From positions 43,028,425 to 43,092,424 of the forward strand of contig NC_092048.1 in NCBI RefSeq assembly GCF_003086295.3: a DNA stretch of 64,000 nt, written 5' to 3'. Numbering within the stretch: position 1 is the first letter of the stretch; each line of letters opens with the position of its first letter. Positions 42,452 to 55,113 of the stretch are shown piece by piece. Origin of the DNA: Arachis hypogaea. Lineage: Eukaryota > Streptophyta > Magnoliopsida > Fabales > Fabaceae. The notes beneath the pieces are model-generated. The model had not been told where the DNA came from, ran no database searches, and saw only the letters and a list, made by a program, of their open reading frames with translations. Made by a program: the position numbers and the translations under genes.

Positions 42452-42544
42452 TCCTCGCAGGATCGATCCTTACTCACCTGAGGTATTACTTGGATGATCC
42501 GGTGCACTTGCTGGTTAAGCTGTGGGAATTCTAAATCCCGCACC
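42447..42544 (+). mobile_element. LTR 3'-end fragment
   Basis: GGATCGATCCTTACTCACC, TATTACTTGGATGATCC and GGTGCACTTGCTGGTTAAG, ending CGCACCA, copy the U5 wording of the Athila-like LTRs here. No primer site follows, so this is a joined fragment. Confidence 0.6.
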
Positions 42545-43456
42545 ACTCTCAATCCTTCAAATCAAACCCACTTGCTCTCCTTTTGTTCTAGATTATTCAC
42601 CACTTTTTTTTACTCTTTCTCATCACCATCTCTCCTTACCTTCTTCACTAACTCCATCGCGGACCTAATCACTGGAAGAAAAATTAACTATTACAAAATC
42701 TGTATAGGTCAAGTAAAATCAACGCGTAGTGTATGTTGGGATGGTGGTTCCTCTTACTATTCTAAATGTTGTTCAAGTTCTTGAAGATTTTATCATGTTT
42801 CAAGGATGCATAAAGTTTGTAACCTTGAAAAGTGGGGTTTACTCTCATTATTTAGGAGAAAACTATACAAAAATCAAAATCTAAATTGGGGAATTCATTC
42901 TCTTCCTATGATTTGTCAGATATCTTTAGAGGAGAGAAAATGAAGATATTCAAAGGGTGAAAGTAGCTATAGATGTAAGTCTCACTCTCATAGGTAAAGG
43001 GAGGATTGGGATTAGGGGTGTTGATGAGGGGTTATAGGTGGATAGTTGGGGCGGGTAAGTGTGGTAGCGTGGTGGTTGAAGCTTTAGGGTAGGCAGAGGC
43101 CAAATCCATCAACAAACTCTAGAAGGAGTTTGGATGGGATTGGGTGGTGAGGTTTAGAGGTGGGTGTGACACGGGATAGGGAGAAAAATATTTTTATTTT
43201 ATAATTATTTTCTACAGGGACAGTTTGGTCCAAAAATTAAGATTTGGGTAAAAAATTAAGACTAAAAACAGTATTTTAATCTTATTATTATTTGGTAGTT
43301 AACTTATTTATTCTCATCTGTTTTAATTATTTTTTATTTTCCCATTAATGAATTGAACGCATTTTGTTTTGCAAATCATTTTATTCATAGCAATCGAATA
43401 GTAGTTATAATTATAGTGTTACCCTCATCATCATAAATGGGATAAATGTGATAGAA
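42545..43456. other. Unassigned noncoding stretch
   Basis: There is no gene or named repeat I can support. GGACAGTTTGGTCCAAAAATTAAG (43206-43229) and the AT-rich tail have the look of LTR or MITE DNA, but nothing decisive. Confidence 0.35.
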
Positions 43457-44104
43457 TACTACAAGAAAAATACTGAATACCGTCGGATTTATCGTCGAAT
43501 TTAACATCGAAAGTTAGCATCGTGTTTAACAGTAGCTTTACCGGCATATTTTGTAATGAATTCATCAGGCAAAAGATTTACCTTCGAAAACTAGAATCTG
43601 ACGGTAAATCTGACGGTAATAGTTGGAGGGAAAAGCGAAATAATTGGTGCCACGATTACCGTCGGATTTACAGGCGATTAAATGTGACGATAATATTGAT
43701 TAGTGAAACATTGCGTTTTGGCCAACCCCGAAGCTTTACCGCAGATTTATCGTTGGTAAATCTGACAGTACGTGTACTTTAAATTCGAACCATGAACCCT
43801 CTTTTTCCTCATTTCGAATTACTCTCTCTAACCCTTTTGCCTCCCTCTCTCTCTCTCTCTTTCTAACCCTCTCCCGCCTTCCCTCAACGTTCCATCTGGT
43901 AGCCTCCTCCGACGGTCCTCTCTCGTCGTCCAAACTGAACCGCTATTGTTGGTGCCACTTCTGCCGCTGCTGTTGCTGCTACCTTTGCTGCCGTTACTCG
44001 CCACTTTTGCCGCTGCTGTTGCCACTACCTCTGCCACCGCTGCTTGCCGCTTCTGTTGCTGCTGTTTTCGCCACCTCTGTTGTCACTGCTCCTTCCAGGT
44101 AGCA
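43457..44104 (+). mobile_element. CACTA transposon terminus, interrupted
   Basis: TACTACAAGAAAAATACTG at 43457 is one base from a CACTACAAGAAAAA terminus. ACCGTCGGATTTA-type subterminal repeats follow to about 43770. A CT run (43845-43862) and a GCTGCTGTTGCC-type triplet repeat (43955-44095) come next. The Gly/Ser/Thr or Ala/Cys-rich frames there are repeat artefacts. A solo LTR interrupts it at 44105; the element resumes at 45725. Confidence 0.7.
44100..44104. repeat. Target site duplication TAGCA, left
   Basis: Repeated exactly at 45720-45724. Confidence 0.9.
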
Positions 44105-45719
44105 TGATAAACCCCATTTTTAGAGTTTATCTTGTGTTGAATTTAGAGGATTTTATCAACTTTTCTCACATTTATTCAATGAAATAGCATGGTTTTGTGA
44201 ATTTCTCCTAATTTGTGCTTAAGAGTGAAAATATGCTTCTTAGGCCCTTAATTTGCTGATTTTAATTCTCTTTAATTCCATTCGATGTCTTGATGTGTTT
44301 ATTAGTAATTTCAGGCTTAGGAGGCAAGGATTGGATCGAAGAAGTAAAGAAAAGGCATGCAAAGTGGAGAATTCATGAAGAAATGAGGATTTGGTGAATT
44401 CATGGCGACGTGTACGCGTGACACTTGTCATGTGACCTCATTAAAGAAAATACGCTGGAGGCAATTTCTAAGCTCATCTAGGCCCAAATCAAACTTTTCT
44501 CACATTTATTCAATGAAATAGCATGGTTTTGTGAATTTCTCTTAATTTGCGCTTAAGAGTGAAAACATGCTTTTTAGGTCCTTAATTTGCTAAATTTAGT
44601 TCACTTTGAGAGAGGAACTTGCTAGGCCACGCGTACGCGTGACACTTGTCGTGTGACCTCATTAAAGGAAATACGTTGGGGGCAATTTCTGAGGTCATCC
44701 AGGCCCAAATCCAACTCATTTCTGAAGTATTTGAATCCAAAATCAAGAAGGAAGAAGGGGGGAGTAATTAGTGTAGTGTAGAAACATGTTTTAGGGTAAA
44801 TTTCTAGAGAGAGAAGCTTCATCTTCTCTCTAGAATTAGGGTTCTTAGTTTAATTTTCTCTTTAATTTCTCTCTTTATTCTTGTTTTAGTGTAGTTTTAT
44901 TTACATTTTCATGCTCTGGTAGTTAATTCTCTTATTTCTTCTTGTTAATTTCTCTTTTGAGATACTCTTTAGTTTTATGAACTCTTGTTAATTCAATTTC
45001 ATTTAATACAATTTTATATTTTCATGTTTATTGATGCTTGTTTGAGTTATTGTTACTTTCTTGCATTTGGTAGTTTTAGATTTCATTATTATTGCAATTT
45101 ATGATGCTTTTCTTTTATGCACACCAAGTGTTTGAAAAAATGCTTGTCTTAGTCTTAGAGTAGATTTTGAGCATTCTTGGCTTGGAAAGAGAAATTAGCA
45201 ATCTTGAGTCATTAATACCCAACTTATGTTGGTGATCTAGAGTTGTTAGTTAATCTTGTTTCCATTGGCACTACTTATGAATTGGGGTTTACTAGGCATA
45301 TTAGACTTTCTAACAATGTTGGAGATAACATAATAGGATTTGCTCTTGGTAATTATTGTGTTATGATTAACGACTAGGATAGAAAATCTTGATTCTCAAT
45401 CCTTGCCATGAATGCCACTTTAGTATTTGTTATCTTTAGTTGCTTGATTTACTTTTATTGTCATTTAAATTCTTGCCATTTAAATTCTTGCATTTTTATC
45501 ATCAACCCACCTCGTGAAACTCATAACCAATAATTGAGCACTCGATTGTAATTTCTAGGGAGAATGACCCAAGAATAATACTGTCGGTTATTTTTATTGG
45601 GCTAAACTTGTGACAACCAAAATTAAACTTTGATTGAGGATTGTCTGTCAGTTTGGAACTATACTTCGATGAGATTATTTTTTGTGTGAAAATTCTAGAC
45701 CGACGATAACCTTCTATCA
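44105..45719 (+). mobile_element. Solo LTR (Athila-like) with internal duplication
   Basis: It starts TGATAAACCCC, ends CTTCTATCA and is flanked by TAGCA on both sides. There is no internal region, so the element was lost by LTR-LTR recombination. Inside, a segment of about 120 bp (44153-44272) recurs at 44493-44604. The ACGCGTGACACTTGTC stretch (44413 onward) recurs at 44634 onward, so part of U3 is tandemly duplicated. Confidence 0.9.
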
Positions 45720-45724
45720 TAGCA
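45720..45724. repeat. Target site duplication TAGCA, right
   Basis: Partner of 44100-44104. Confidence 0.9.
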
Positions 45725-46096
45725 CCTCTTTCTCTCGCTTCTTAAATTTGGTTCTAGCTTGGTATAGGATGACCATTAGTGAGAATATATTCTAAATTGG
45801 AAGTTGAGAATAGATTCTAAATTGTGTTGTTTGTTGTATTGTTCTAAATTTTAACTAACTAAGTACTTAACTAATTAGTTAACAATGTAAATCATATAAT
45901 GCTTAATATAAATTGAATTTAGAGAAAAATACATATTTACAATATAGTTTGAATAAGTTCTAGTAATTTATACAAACTAGAATTTAAAGTTTTGATTTGA
46001 ATTTATAAAAGTATGTGAAGTAATAGGTTTAGATAATATTTAATCTCATCAATCAAAGAATCAAGTTACAAAGAGAACATCTTTAATATTTAACAT
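45725..46096 (+). mobile_element. CACTA-side flank of the solo LTR
   Basis: This noncoding AT-rich sequence continues from 44104 once the solo LTR is removed. No exon is recognised. Confidence 0.45.
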
Positions 46097-47513
46097 GAGA
46101 TTAATGATATTGATAATGGTAATTCGAACTTAAAAGGAAAGAACAATAGTGCAGAATTAGAATGTCCACAACTGAACCGGCAAGTACACCGAGTCGTACC
46201 AAGTAATACCTCAGGTGAGTGAGGGTCGATCCCACGAGGATTGATGGACTGAACAACAATAGTCGAATGACTCACTTAGTCAGGCAAGAAGAATATGGTG
46301 TTTTGAGGTTCAAAAGCATTAAACAGTAATTCATAGAGTAGGAGCACAGACAATAAAATTCGTGTGAAAAGTATGTGAGAAGATAGTTAAGGTTTCGGAG
46401 TTATTTATTCTTCCGAATTAAGTTTTCTTACCAACTATTTTAATCATGCAAGAGTCATTTCATGGCAAACTGTAATTGACTAAACCCTAATTCCTTAGTG
46501 ATTTAGTCTCCTCTAACCCAATCAACCACCAATTCCTCGGTCACTTAATTGGATTAGAGGGTTAGGTTCAATTCTAGTTTATTAGCCACAAAAACCCTAA
46601 TTACCCAAATATAAGAGGATTATATGTCACATATCCCGTTAAGTCCAAGTAATTAGCAATTTAGTAGGAATTTACTTTCAAGCTAGTATTCAAGTGAGAT
46701 AATTTTTTCAAGAATCAACAAGAATTCATGTAGAATAGGAGTTATTTTCCAATACATTCAAATTCATAAGATGAAGAACGAAAGTAATCTTTGAAATTAA
46801 ATTAATACATTAATTAAAATAGAGTGATAATAGTATTAATCCATGGAAATAAACAGAGCTCCTAACCTTAGCAAAGGAGTTTAGTTGCTCATGACTCAGA
46901 GAGAAAACTAGGGTTCAAAAGTGTATAAGTGCAGAATGAGGTCCGAGATAAGAGCTCGAAGGGCAAAATCTTTTTCCTTTTATTTCTAACCTAATTTGAT
47001 TTGAAAATAGAATAAACTAATAATTACCAAAGCCCAAAAGATTTTGTTTGGGAATAGAAATACTTAAAACAAAATTAAATATAACAATTAAAAGTCAAAT
47101 CCAACTAAAGATGCTCTTTGGGGTGAGTTGATCTGTGTTGCTGGCGTTAAACACCAGATTCAGCGTTTAGCGTCCCAGGTGACAGAAACCTCACTTTCAA
47201 TTTTGACTTACTGGCGTCAAATGCCAGGTTCAGAATTTAGTGCCCCTGATGGCAGAGACATCGCACGCATCACAAGGCAGCTAGAGCTAAATGCCCAAGT
47301 CCGCGTTTAGCGCCAGCTTGGTAGGTTCCAAATTCTTCTCTTTTCTTGCACACGAACTCTGCCAAACCAATACAAGTTTCACCTGAAATAATTAAAATAC
47401 TAAAGCTACTCAAAGTAGCATCCAAATAGGCTTCAAACACTAAAATCCAATTAAAACTCAATAAATTTATATCTAAAATAAATAGAAAAGAGAGAAAAGA
47501 TGCTCACGCATCA
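46097..47513 (-). mobile_element. Probable solo LTR, minus strand
   Basis: On the minus strand it begins TGATGCGTGAGCATC at 47513, and its U5 carries GGGATCGACCCTCACTC and GGTGTACTTGCCGG (46180-46235). U3 (47138-47315) has worn CTGGCGTTAAACACCAG-type palindromes. AACAT stands on both sides (46092-46096 and 47514-47518), but this requires the LTR to end in TC rather than CA, so the left boundary is uncertain. Confidence 0.6.
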
Positions 47514-49007
47514 AACATCATCAAAGGCTCATCAATCATATCTCATCATATCTCAATCAATCTCAAAATATCTCATTCAAAGTTCATAATTAACTCAATT
47601 CTCCTTATTCTTCTTTTTTTATAACCAACCTCATCATCAAACACCTCTCAGGTCAGCCATATTTCATTACTATTATCATTATCTTCATTACTTACTTCTT
47701 ATTCAATATTACTAATGCCTCATTAATTCAGTTAACTCTTTGCAAAACCCTCCCATGTATCTCCTCAACTTATTTAACAGAATTATCCCCGTTCTAAGGC
47801 TTAAAGACTCACTAACAGACCTTAAACAAATGTAAAAGAGGTTTGGAAAGCTAGAGGACTTGTTAAACATTCGAAATTCTCATTTTTGGCTAAAACAGGG
47901 GGGCTCACGTATGCGACACTCCCTTTTTTTCAAAACCTGTTAAGTCATTAAAAAGACCAGTTTTATACACCTAATTCCGACGCTCATAAATTCCTCTACA
48001 AAACTCTGATTTTCACAAACTTTATAACATTTTCAAAATTATCTTTAATTGGAAATAGATTTCGTTCAAATCCAAATTCTGATGCACAAGTTATGATCTG
48101 CCAAAGTTCATTAAAAATCTGTTTTTACCAAAAGAGTTCAAAACCTCTATTTTCCAAATCCTCAATTTCCAAAAAAAGTTTCACGTCTCAAACAACATCA
48201 AATATACTCCAAACAATACCATACCCATTTTATCCCTTCACAACATATCAATTCTCAAATTGTAACAATTCTATCCCAACCATTTTCAATCAAAACAATG
48301 CAATTCATTAATACATCAATAATTATACTCAAATCATCAAGTCTCGTCAACCATCATCAAAAGCTCATCAATTATCATCACAAACTTATCACAAACTCAA
48401 TATTTCACCAAAACCACTAACATTAGCAAGTTCACAACATTCAACCCATTATACGGCCAACTAGCGTAAGTTTTTATGATACATTATATATTATCTATGA
48501 GAAACTAAAACTATACCTTGGTCAATTTCTTCCTAAGCTCAAACTCCTCGATTCAAGCCTCCAAGGTTCCAAATCAAGTGCTACAAGGTCCAGCAACCAA
48601 CTCTTGATTTTAAGTGCTCTAATTCACCGATTAAATCTCTAATTTAACATAAACTCAACCTAATTCCATGAAATTCACCAATTTATAACTAGGATTCACA
48701 TAACTGGATAACCACATAGGTTTAGAGTTTCCTTACCTTATTCATGGATTATTTAGACAAAACCCATCAATTTTCTCAAGTTAATTTAATCCCGATACAT
48801 CAAAACATCAAAATTCTCAATACCTATTAACCGAAAAACGAAATTTGAATAAAAGGCAAATGATGGGCACAAAAACAAAGTTCCTTCCTAAATTGTTTAG
48901 TGGATTTTGTAGAGAATTCTGAGATGAATAGCGTTTCTTACCAAAAGTTGTAGACGACAAGATTTAACGGTGAATAGCGTTTTCATTTCCTCCATATCAC
49001 CGCGCTC
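47514..49007 (-). other. Unassigned AT-rich noncoding sequence, LTR-like
   Basis: The stretch begins with TCATCAATCATATCTC-type short repeats. GAATAGCGTTTCTTACC (48916-48932) and a second GAATAGCGTTTTCATTT near 48972 suggest minus-strand gypsy LTR or leader DNA like 14650-15691. No gene is seen. Confidence 0.35.
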
Positions 49008-49435
49008 TGTAGCGACCCTCAATTTTAAAAAAATATAAATATAAATAAGTTATAATTTATTTTATAAAATTAGAGTTCCTTATTTTTAGAAAATTATTTT
49101 CCTATCAACAATTGAACTAATTTTATAACAATTTGAATTGAATCAAATTCATATTCTTATATATATTATGATGAAATATTTTACATAATTAAAACTATAA
49201 TTCTAGTAATTTATAAGTAATTAAACTTATATGTATATCTTAATTTGAGTAATTGATATTTTAATTTAAAATTAGAGTTTAGTTAATAATATTATTATCG
49301 AGTTCGATACCCGCCGATATGAGTAAATATCGGTACTCTTTGGTGAGTTTAGCTTTGCTAATACTTCACTAAATATCTTTTATCATTAAGTTACTAATAT
49401 CATTTATATTAGTAACTAATATACATTTAACTTTA

Positions 49436-49484
<49 letters not shown>

Positions 49485-51596
49485 AACATTGGGTATAATT
49501 GTTGTGAGTATTATATGTATTATAAGTTTATATAGTTTTGCTCCCTAGTATTATATATTCATTGTTATTATTATATTCACTACGTTACTATTTTATTATT
49601 ATTCCCTTTCATAAAGCTTATATATATAATAAAGAAAGCCAAGGCAGCTTATCAGTCATACGTATATATATGTGACTAGCGTAAACGAGGAGAAAAGAGA
49701 GAAGAGCGTAACCGAGAGAGAAAGAGAGAGAACGTAAACTCCTCCAACCTTTCGGCTTCGATTTTTTGTAATCTGTAACCCCAATCAAAAATTGAATCCG
49801 GTAAAAGTATTCGTATCCTCCTCCTCTACACGTTGGCACCACTTTTGGTCGGTGGAAGTTGACGGTGACGTAGCTCCTCTAGCCCTTGAGTTTGGCTAAC
49901 GGGACTTCTAGGAGGCACAGATGATTCTGGATGTTTTCTTCTTCGATAGCTCAGTCAGAAAGCTTCACCGGAGCTTCGAATATTTTGATTTCGTACGAAG
50001 GTATGATTTTGGTTTCTCGTAGTTAATATTTAATGTCACGTGAAAACTTAGGCTAGAAGACCTTAAGATAGGAATGAACTGAATGTATAGTTGATGAATT
50101 GTGTATATGGTATAAAATGTGTGGTTTAGATGTTATTAATAATTTGTTGTTGAAGTTGGTTGGTTTTGGAAAATGATTTAATATTGGTATTTGTTTGATT
50201 TTGAAATAATTTGTTATTGGAAATTATTTGAATGACTGAGGGGTGTTTGATTTGTAGTTGGGACCCTTGAAGGGTGGCAGAAATTCGAGTTTTAGAGGAG
50301 ATACTGCCAAAATTTCTATAAGAATTGGAGTTTTGATTTGAAGTATTATTTTAAAAAGGAAAGAGATTATTATGTGGCTTGTGTATTTGAGACTATTTGT
50401 TGACCCTCTGTCGCAAGATATGACCGAGCACTTTAACTCCCCGGATTCCCACATGGGCATGCATATATATGAATATTGAATATTATATTTGCGCTTGGAG
50501 TTTGACTCCATGGAATACTATGTTATTGAGCTTGGAGTTTGACTCCATGGAATACTATATTCTTGAGCTTGGGGATGCACGCACAAAAGGACTCTCCAAT
50601 GGTTAACTACCAGGACTTGTCGGGTTGGCTGTATAACCAACAGATGAGACTCATCAGCCATAGGACAGGCATACATCATATGCATTTGTTTGCTTTGTTT
50701 GAGTGTGCATTGTTTTAGTTTGCTTAACTGCTTAATTCTGCTTATCTGCTTAATTCTGCTTATCTGCTTAATTATGCTTATCTGCTACTTGTTCTACTTG
50801 TTGTAAATGATTTTCTATCTGTGTTTTCCTTGCTTGAATTGTTTGTGTATGTCTTCTGAGAAATTCCTCTTGATGGAGGTGTGAAGGGGGGTTGTTCCAC
50901 CAGTGTCTTGGAGGATTGGAGGAGTCAGAAAGTGAAGTGTTAAGTTAAAGTTAGATTTAGAACTTGAATACCTTAGATAACTTACCTAATTTCTAGTTTA
51001 GTTGAACCCTTAAGCTAAAATCTGAAAGTCAAAGTTCTAGGAATGCCTCTGGCTCTCCCGGGACCTTTTATATTAACTATGCGGACACCTTTACCATGCT
51101 GAGAACCTCCAGTTCTCATTCTATATATATTTTGTTATTTTTCAGATGCAGGTCGAGAGGCACCTTGTTGAGCGTCTGGAGAGCCTCCTTACAAGCGATG
51201 AACTATATTTTGAACTGTCATATTTTGTTTTAGGCTATATATATAAATATAGTTGAAAGAAATTATGTCTAGGAGCCTAGAAGAATAAGCTAAACAAAAA
51301 TGATAAACAGAAAATTGTGTCACACTCGCATGGATATTCGTAGAACGGAAAAGTAAGATCAAAAGAAAACTGAAAACATATGTATATATCAGAGTTTTGA
51401 AACTCAGATAGCCAGCTCCAGACTCGACCTGCGAAGCTAAGGCTGGCCAGAGTATATAATTATATATATTTATATACAACCCCAAATAAAACTCAAACTA
51501 AAAAATAAACACCTGTAACTCCAAGTCAACCTCTAGGAGGGACAAAACACAAAATGTACATGCAGAGATATCATTTGTTTGGTGTGAAGAGACCAA
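49008..51596 (+). mobile_element. Chromovirus-like LTR and leader region
   Basis: It starts TGTAGCGACCC at 49008. The first kilobase shares long AT-rich words with the LTR at 17868, including CGCCGATATGAG and GATTTCGTACG. From about 50560 it resembles 3640-4300 instead. No clear LTR end or primer site is visible before the gag start at 51597, so the LTR/leader boundary is undefined. It may be a join of two families. No gene is called inside it. Confidence 0.55.
49438..49483. repeat. (ATT)n microsatellite
   Basis: About 15 perfect trinucleotide units inside the LTR. The sister LTR at 17868 lacks the expansion. Confidence 0.95.
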
Positions 51597-52243
51597 ATGT
51601 CGTCTCGCGGATCCGAACGAGGTATTCGGAGAGAAAATCTTGTGGTTGAACTGATGCAAGGACATCGAGATGGAAACTCTAGTGCTAGTACAAGTAACGT
51701 AAGTCGATATTATAGGTCTATGACCCTTACTGACTTCCTCAAGAGTGGTCCACCTCGTTTTAACGAAAACGCCAATGCCCTGGAGGCTGACCAGTGGTTT
51801 CGAAAAGTGGAGAGATTTTTGTACACTCAGTACGTTCCTGAAGTACAGTCAGTGGAGATAGTGACTCATATATTGGAGGAAGATGCTCAAAATTGGTGGC
51901 AGAAGTTGTGTCATACATTGCAGGTGGAGTTAACAGATGTCCATTGGAATAGATTCAAGGCAGAGTTTTATGGGAGATATTACTTGCATGTGTTTCGCAC
52001 TGCAAAGGAGTTGGAGTTAATGCAGCTGAAGCAAAAGGATATGTCTGTTGCTGACTATACCCGTGAATTCATCAACCTGTGCCATTTCTCAAAAGCTTGT
52101 CAAGGAAATCCAGCCGATTATGAGGAATGGAAGTGTGCTCAGTATGAGAAAGGACTAAGGAGAGATATCTTTAATTACGTGTATCCACAAAAGCTAACAA
52201 ATTTCACTAAGTTGGTTAAGAAGATCCAGCTCGCAGAGGATTG
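51597..52243 (+). pseudogene. gag: Chromovirus (Del/Tekay-type) gag, N-terminal part
   Basis: From MSSRGSERGIRREN the frame runs through the gag domain: LTDFLKSGPPRFNENANALEADQWF would start the folded part. EEDAQNWWQKL, WNRFKAEFYGRYY, LELMQLKQKDMSVADYTREF and CHFSKACQG follow, and IQLAEDWF is the last match. It is intact up to that point and similar in layout to 26589-27374, but diverged. At about 52244 the sequence switches to the first ORF of the second non-autonomous family, one frame off, so the knuckle and all of pol are absent. Gag would build the particle; this truncated form is unlikely to do so. Confidence 0.85.
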
Positions 52244-53945
52244 GTTCAAATTATGTTGTAGGGAATGGAAGCTACAATGAGAACATGCATCAAAGATGGG
52301 ACAATCAAAAGTGGGAGGAGCCTCTAGCTTATGGACAACCCTCTTGGCAACAACCTCCACCAACTTACTATGAGCAAGAGTCATACAAGGTGCATACCAT
52401 GACAATGGATATGGTAGATCTCCTTGTAGTTACCAACAAACCCTACTATATGCCTCTGAACCCCCTCCTTAACATAGCTTTGAACCACCATACTCACAAG
52501 CCACCTACAATCAAACACTTCCTTATGACCCTAACCCATATCCACCATACCAACCACCACATGAACCATATGAACCATACATAGAACCATCCACATTCCA
52601 ACATAATTACCCCCAAGAACCACCAACTCAATATACACCATCTCCATATCCTTATCAAGAAGAACCACCTTCCCATTATGAGCTCTTTCTCCCAACAAAT
52701 GAACCCTCCTATCTACCCCAAGCTCCCATAGATGATACCTTTAGTGTTATTCACCAAGGGCAAAGAGAGCTTCAAACCACACTTACCTCTACTCTCACCG
52801 GTCTCACCTCTACTCTCCAAGCTCTTATATCCCATGTGGATCCATCCTCTACCCCAAATACTCGACCCTCAAGCTCTAGTGCACTTTCTTTTTACCCATA
52901 TCCATCAATCCAAGAGCAACATGATCCCAATTATGCTATTGACATGGAACAAGAGAGAAGGAATCGTCTTAGGGACTTAATGGATCGGGTTCACGCATCC
53001 ATATTTTAAAAAAAGCAAGAGGAGACCCAAAAGGTAGAGGTAGGAGAAACCCTTGAAGAAAGTTGTCAAGAGGTGGAAGTCATCATGGAGGAGTTGGATT
53101 TTGTACTAGAGCAAGTGGAGAACGCCAAAATTATCGAAGAAGAGGAAGTGGTTAAAGACTTAGGAGATGCGGAATCCTCATGGGAAACTCAAGTCATAGA
53201 ACCTCCTTCCAAGATGTTTGAATTTGATGTTGAGGAGGGTGTACAATCTCCAAAGCATATCATTGTGGAAGACTTTGAAGAGGTTGATCAAGAGATGGAT
53301 TCAATAATTAATGAATTTTTATCTACAATTGAATCCTCTCCCATTGAACTTGAAGAAAAGGTTAATGTTGAAGGAGCTTGTCAAGAGGTGGAAATCATCA
53401 AAGAGGAGTCCAAGAGAGTGAAGCATACATTGGTAAGACCACCATTGGAGACATCTCTCCTGAAGCCATCACCATTCGTCCTTTCATTCAAGTGGGTAAA
53501 TCTCTACTCCTTAAGCTTTAATTTCTCGCTTGCATATGGTTTGGTTGAGACGGATGGACAACTTAGAGCTCTTTGTTGTTTTAAGAGTAAAAGGGGGATG
53601 GTTAGTGGTTGGCAACACAATCCTAGGTTCGTTATGGTTGGATGTTCAAGGTCTAAGTGAAATGGTTGGTATAGTTCTCAATTAATTGGGTCTAGGAAGT
53701 TGTTAGGATACCTCAGTGAGAATTTAGATTGCTTGCCATCCGGTTGGAACAATGATGATCAACTTAAATATGGGTGTAGAAACAAGATTTGGGATCCCGG
53801 CATACAAGAGGATCAATTTTGGGAGCTCAAAACTTGTGAAGAATTTCATCAAGGCTTAGTAAATTCACTTAGAAATGTTAGAGCTTATTGGAAGTCCAAG
53901 CGTTGGTGGAAGTTTCAAGATGAGTTCAAGCACAAGCCACCATGA
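52244..53945 (+). pseudogene. First ORF of copy C: P/Q/Y-rich protein of unknown function
   Basis: Readable from SNYVVGNGSYNENMHQRW. A low-complexity part follows (SWQQPPPTYYEQ, YQPPHEPYEPYIEP, YPQEPPTQYTPSPYPYQEE), then a Ser/Thr-Leu stretch (TLTSTLTGLTSTLQALI) and a charged helix (MEQERRNRLRDLMDRVH). An acidic segment (ELDFVLEQVENAKIIEEEE) leads to the conserved block SFKWVNLYSLSFNFSLAYG with LVETDGQLRALCCFKSKRGM, and then NKIWDPGI to WWKFQDEFKHKPP. Frameshifts lie near 52390 and 53655, and stops include one after SIF (53007). It is diverged from copy B but keeps the same block order, which argues that this was a real protein. No known domain is recognised. Confidence 0.74.
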
Positions 53946-53994
53946 CAAGGAGCTCACCAAATGTCCAACTTAAGGACTTTAACTAAAAGTGCTA

Positions 53995-54012
53995 GGTGGG
54001 AGACACCCCACC
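53995..54012 (+). other. Conserved hairpin after the first ORF, copy C
   Basis: GGTGGG and CCCACC arms around AGACAC, 50 bases after the stop. The stem is intact while the loop differs by one base from copy A. Confidence 0.7.
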
Positions 54013-54167
54013 ATGGTAAATTCTTCCTATTTTTTCTTTTATTTATATAAGTAATAAGGTGAATTTTCATTTTTAGTTAGGTTTATTTGGTTTAAGTTGG
54101 GATTTCACCAGTTTAATAATGTTTGGATTTACTTCGGTAGCTTGTTAGTTAAAAAAAAAAAAGTGTC

Positions 54168-54540
54168 CCACGCGTGCGCGTGACCGTGACCGACACACAC
54201 GCGTCACATGTGACACTGCAACCTCTGGTAGTGAACAGAGAGTTGCGATGGAACCGTGCGGGTGGGGTGCCAGGCGCACGACCCAACCAACGCGTGCGCG
54301 TCGCTGACGCTTATGTGTCATTTGCATTTCTGGCCTTCCACGCGTGGGCGTGGGCGACGCGTACGTGTCGTTCCTTCATGCCATCTTTGGTACAGCGAAC
54401 AGAGAGTTGCGTTGCCACTGTGCGAGGAGCACAATTCACACCCATGCGTACGCGTGACCGACGCGTACGCATGACCGACGCGTACGCGTCACCTCCTTAT
54501 TCTGCAACCCACGTGTATGCATGGGAGACGCTTACGCGTC
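54168..54540. repeat. ACGCGTACGCGT-type array, copy C
   Basis: Perfect or near-perfect units at 54449-54490 (ATGCGTACGCGTGACCGACGCG), with looser copies from 54168 onward. Confidence 0.88.
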
Positions 54541-54969
54541 GCTTCCTGTTTTCCATTTTCCATCTTTCTTTTCTGCTTCTTCTTCCTTTCTTACTTTCTT
54601 CTTCTTCATTTCTTTAACTTCTCTTCCTTATTCTTTTTTATTCTCTTTTGTTTATTGCATTTGCATAATTTCATTCATTGCATTTTAATTTTGTACTTGT
54701 TTTCATGTCTTTTTCTAAATTTGCTATTTTTCCATTGGTGTTGAATGTTCTTACTTAACTGTTGACTATTTCTTGCATTATTTTGGTGCTTCTCGACTTG
54801 TCTGCTATTTACTTGAAATGCCCTTCACTTCTATTGTTTTCTCACTCACATGTTGTAGCTACCATGTAGTTGAGAATCCCATTATTATTTGGCATTAGCA
54901 CCCCCATATTTTATTTGTTTGCATATCTTTGTTGTGGGTTCTTCTTCTTCCTTTTTCTCTTCTTTAAGG
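54541..54969 (+). other. Leader of the collapsed second ORF, copy C
   Basis: T-rich then AT-rich noncoding sequence, shorter than in copies A and B. No gene is seen. Confidence 0.5.
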
Positions 54970-55113
54970 ATGGCCACCCAGAAGGAAAAGGAAAAGCTTC
55001 TAAATGGGGTAACAGACAAGTCTATCTGCATAATCTTTGGAGATAGCGCAACAGTTGTAGCAACCCGTTCACTTGCACATCTTTGCACGCACGGAGGACG
55101 ATGCAATCTTTAA
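54970..55113 (+). pseudogene. Collapsed second ORF, copy C (47 codons)
   Basis: MATQKEKEKL stands where copies A and B have MSDPKGK/MSDPKEK. The frame ends at TTTAAGTGTGGGGAGGTCG, matching the end of copy A (31930-31950). Everything between has been deleted, including the whole central domain. The short frame is a deletion product and has no reason to be functional. Confidence 0.6.

Noticed and set aside
43828..44037. Ser/Gly/Thr-rich minus-strand frame as a first exon of a host gene
   Set aside because: It derives from a GCTGCTGTTGCC-type triplet repeat in a CACTA end, with no splice context or matching sequence.
46097..47513. A firm target duplication AACAT for this LTR
   Set aside because: It requires an LTR ending in TC on its own strand. 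With the usual CA end the flanks (TAACA and AACAT) do not match, so it is kept only as a possibility.
51189..51485. 98-codon minus-strand frame
   Set aside because: It lies in an AT-rich gypsy leader, is of low complexity and is not conserved at 4300-5031.
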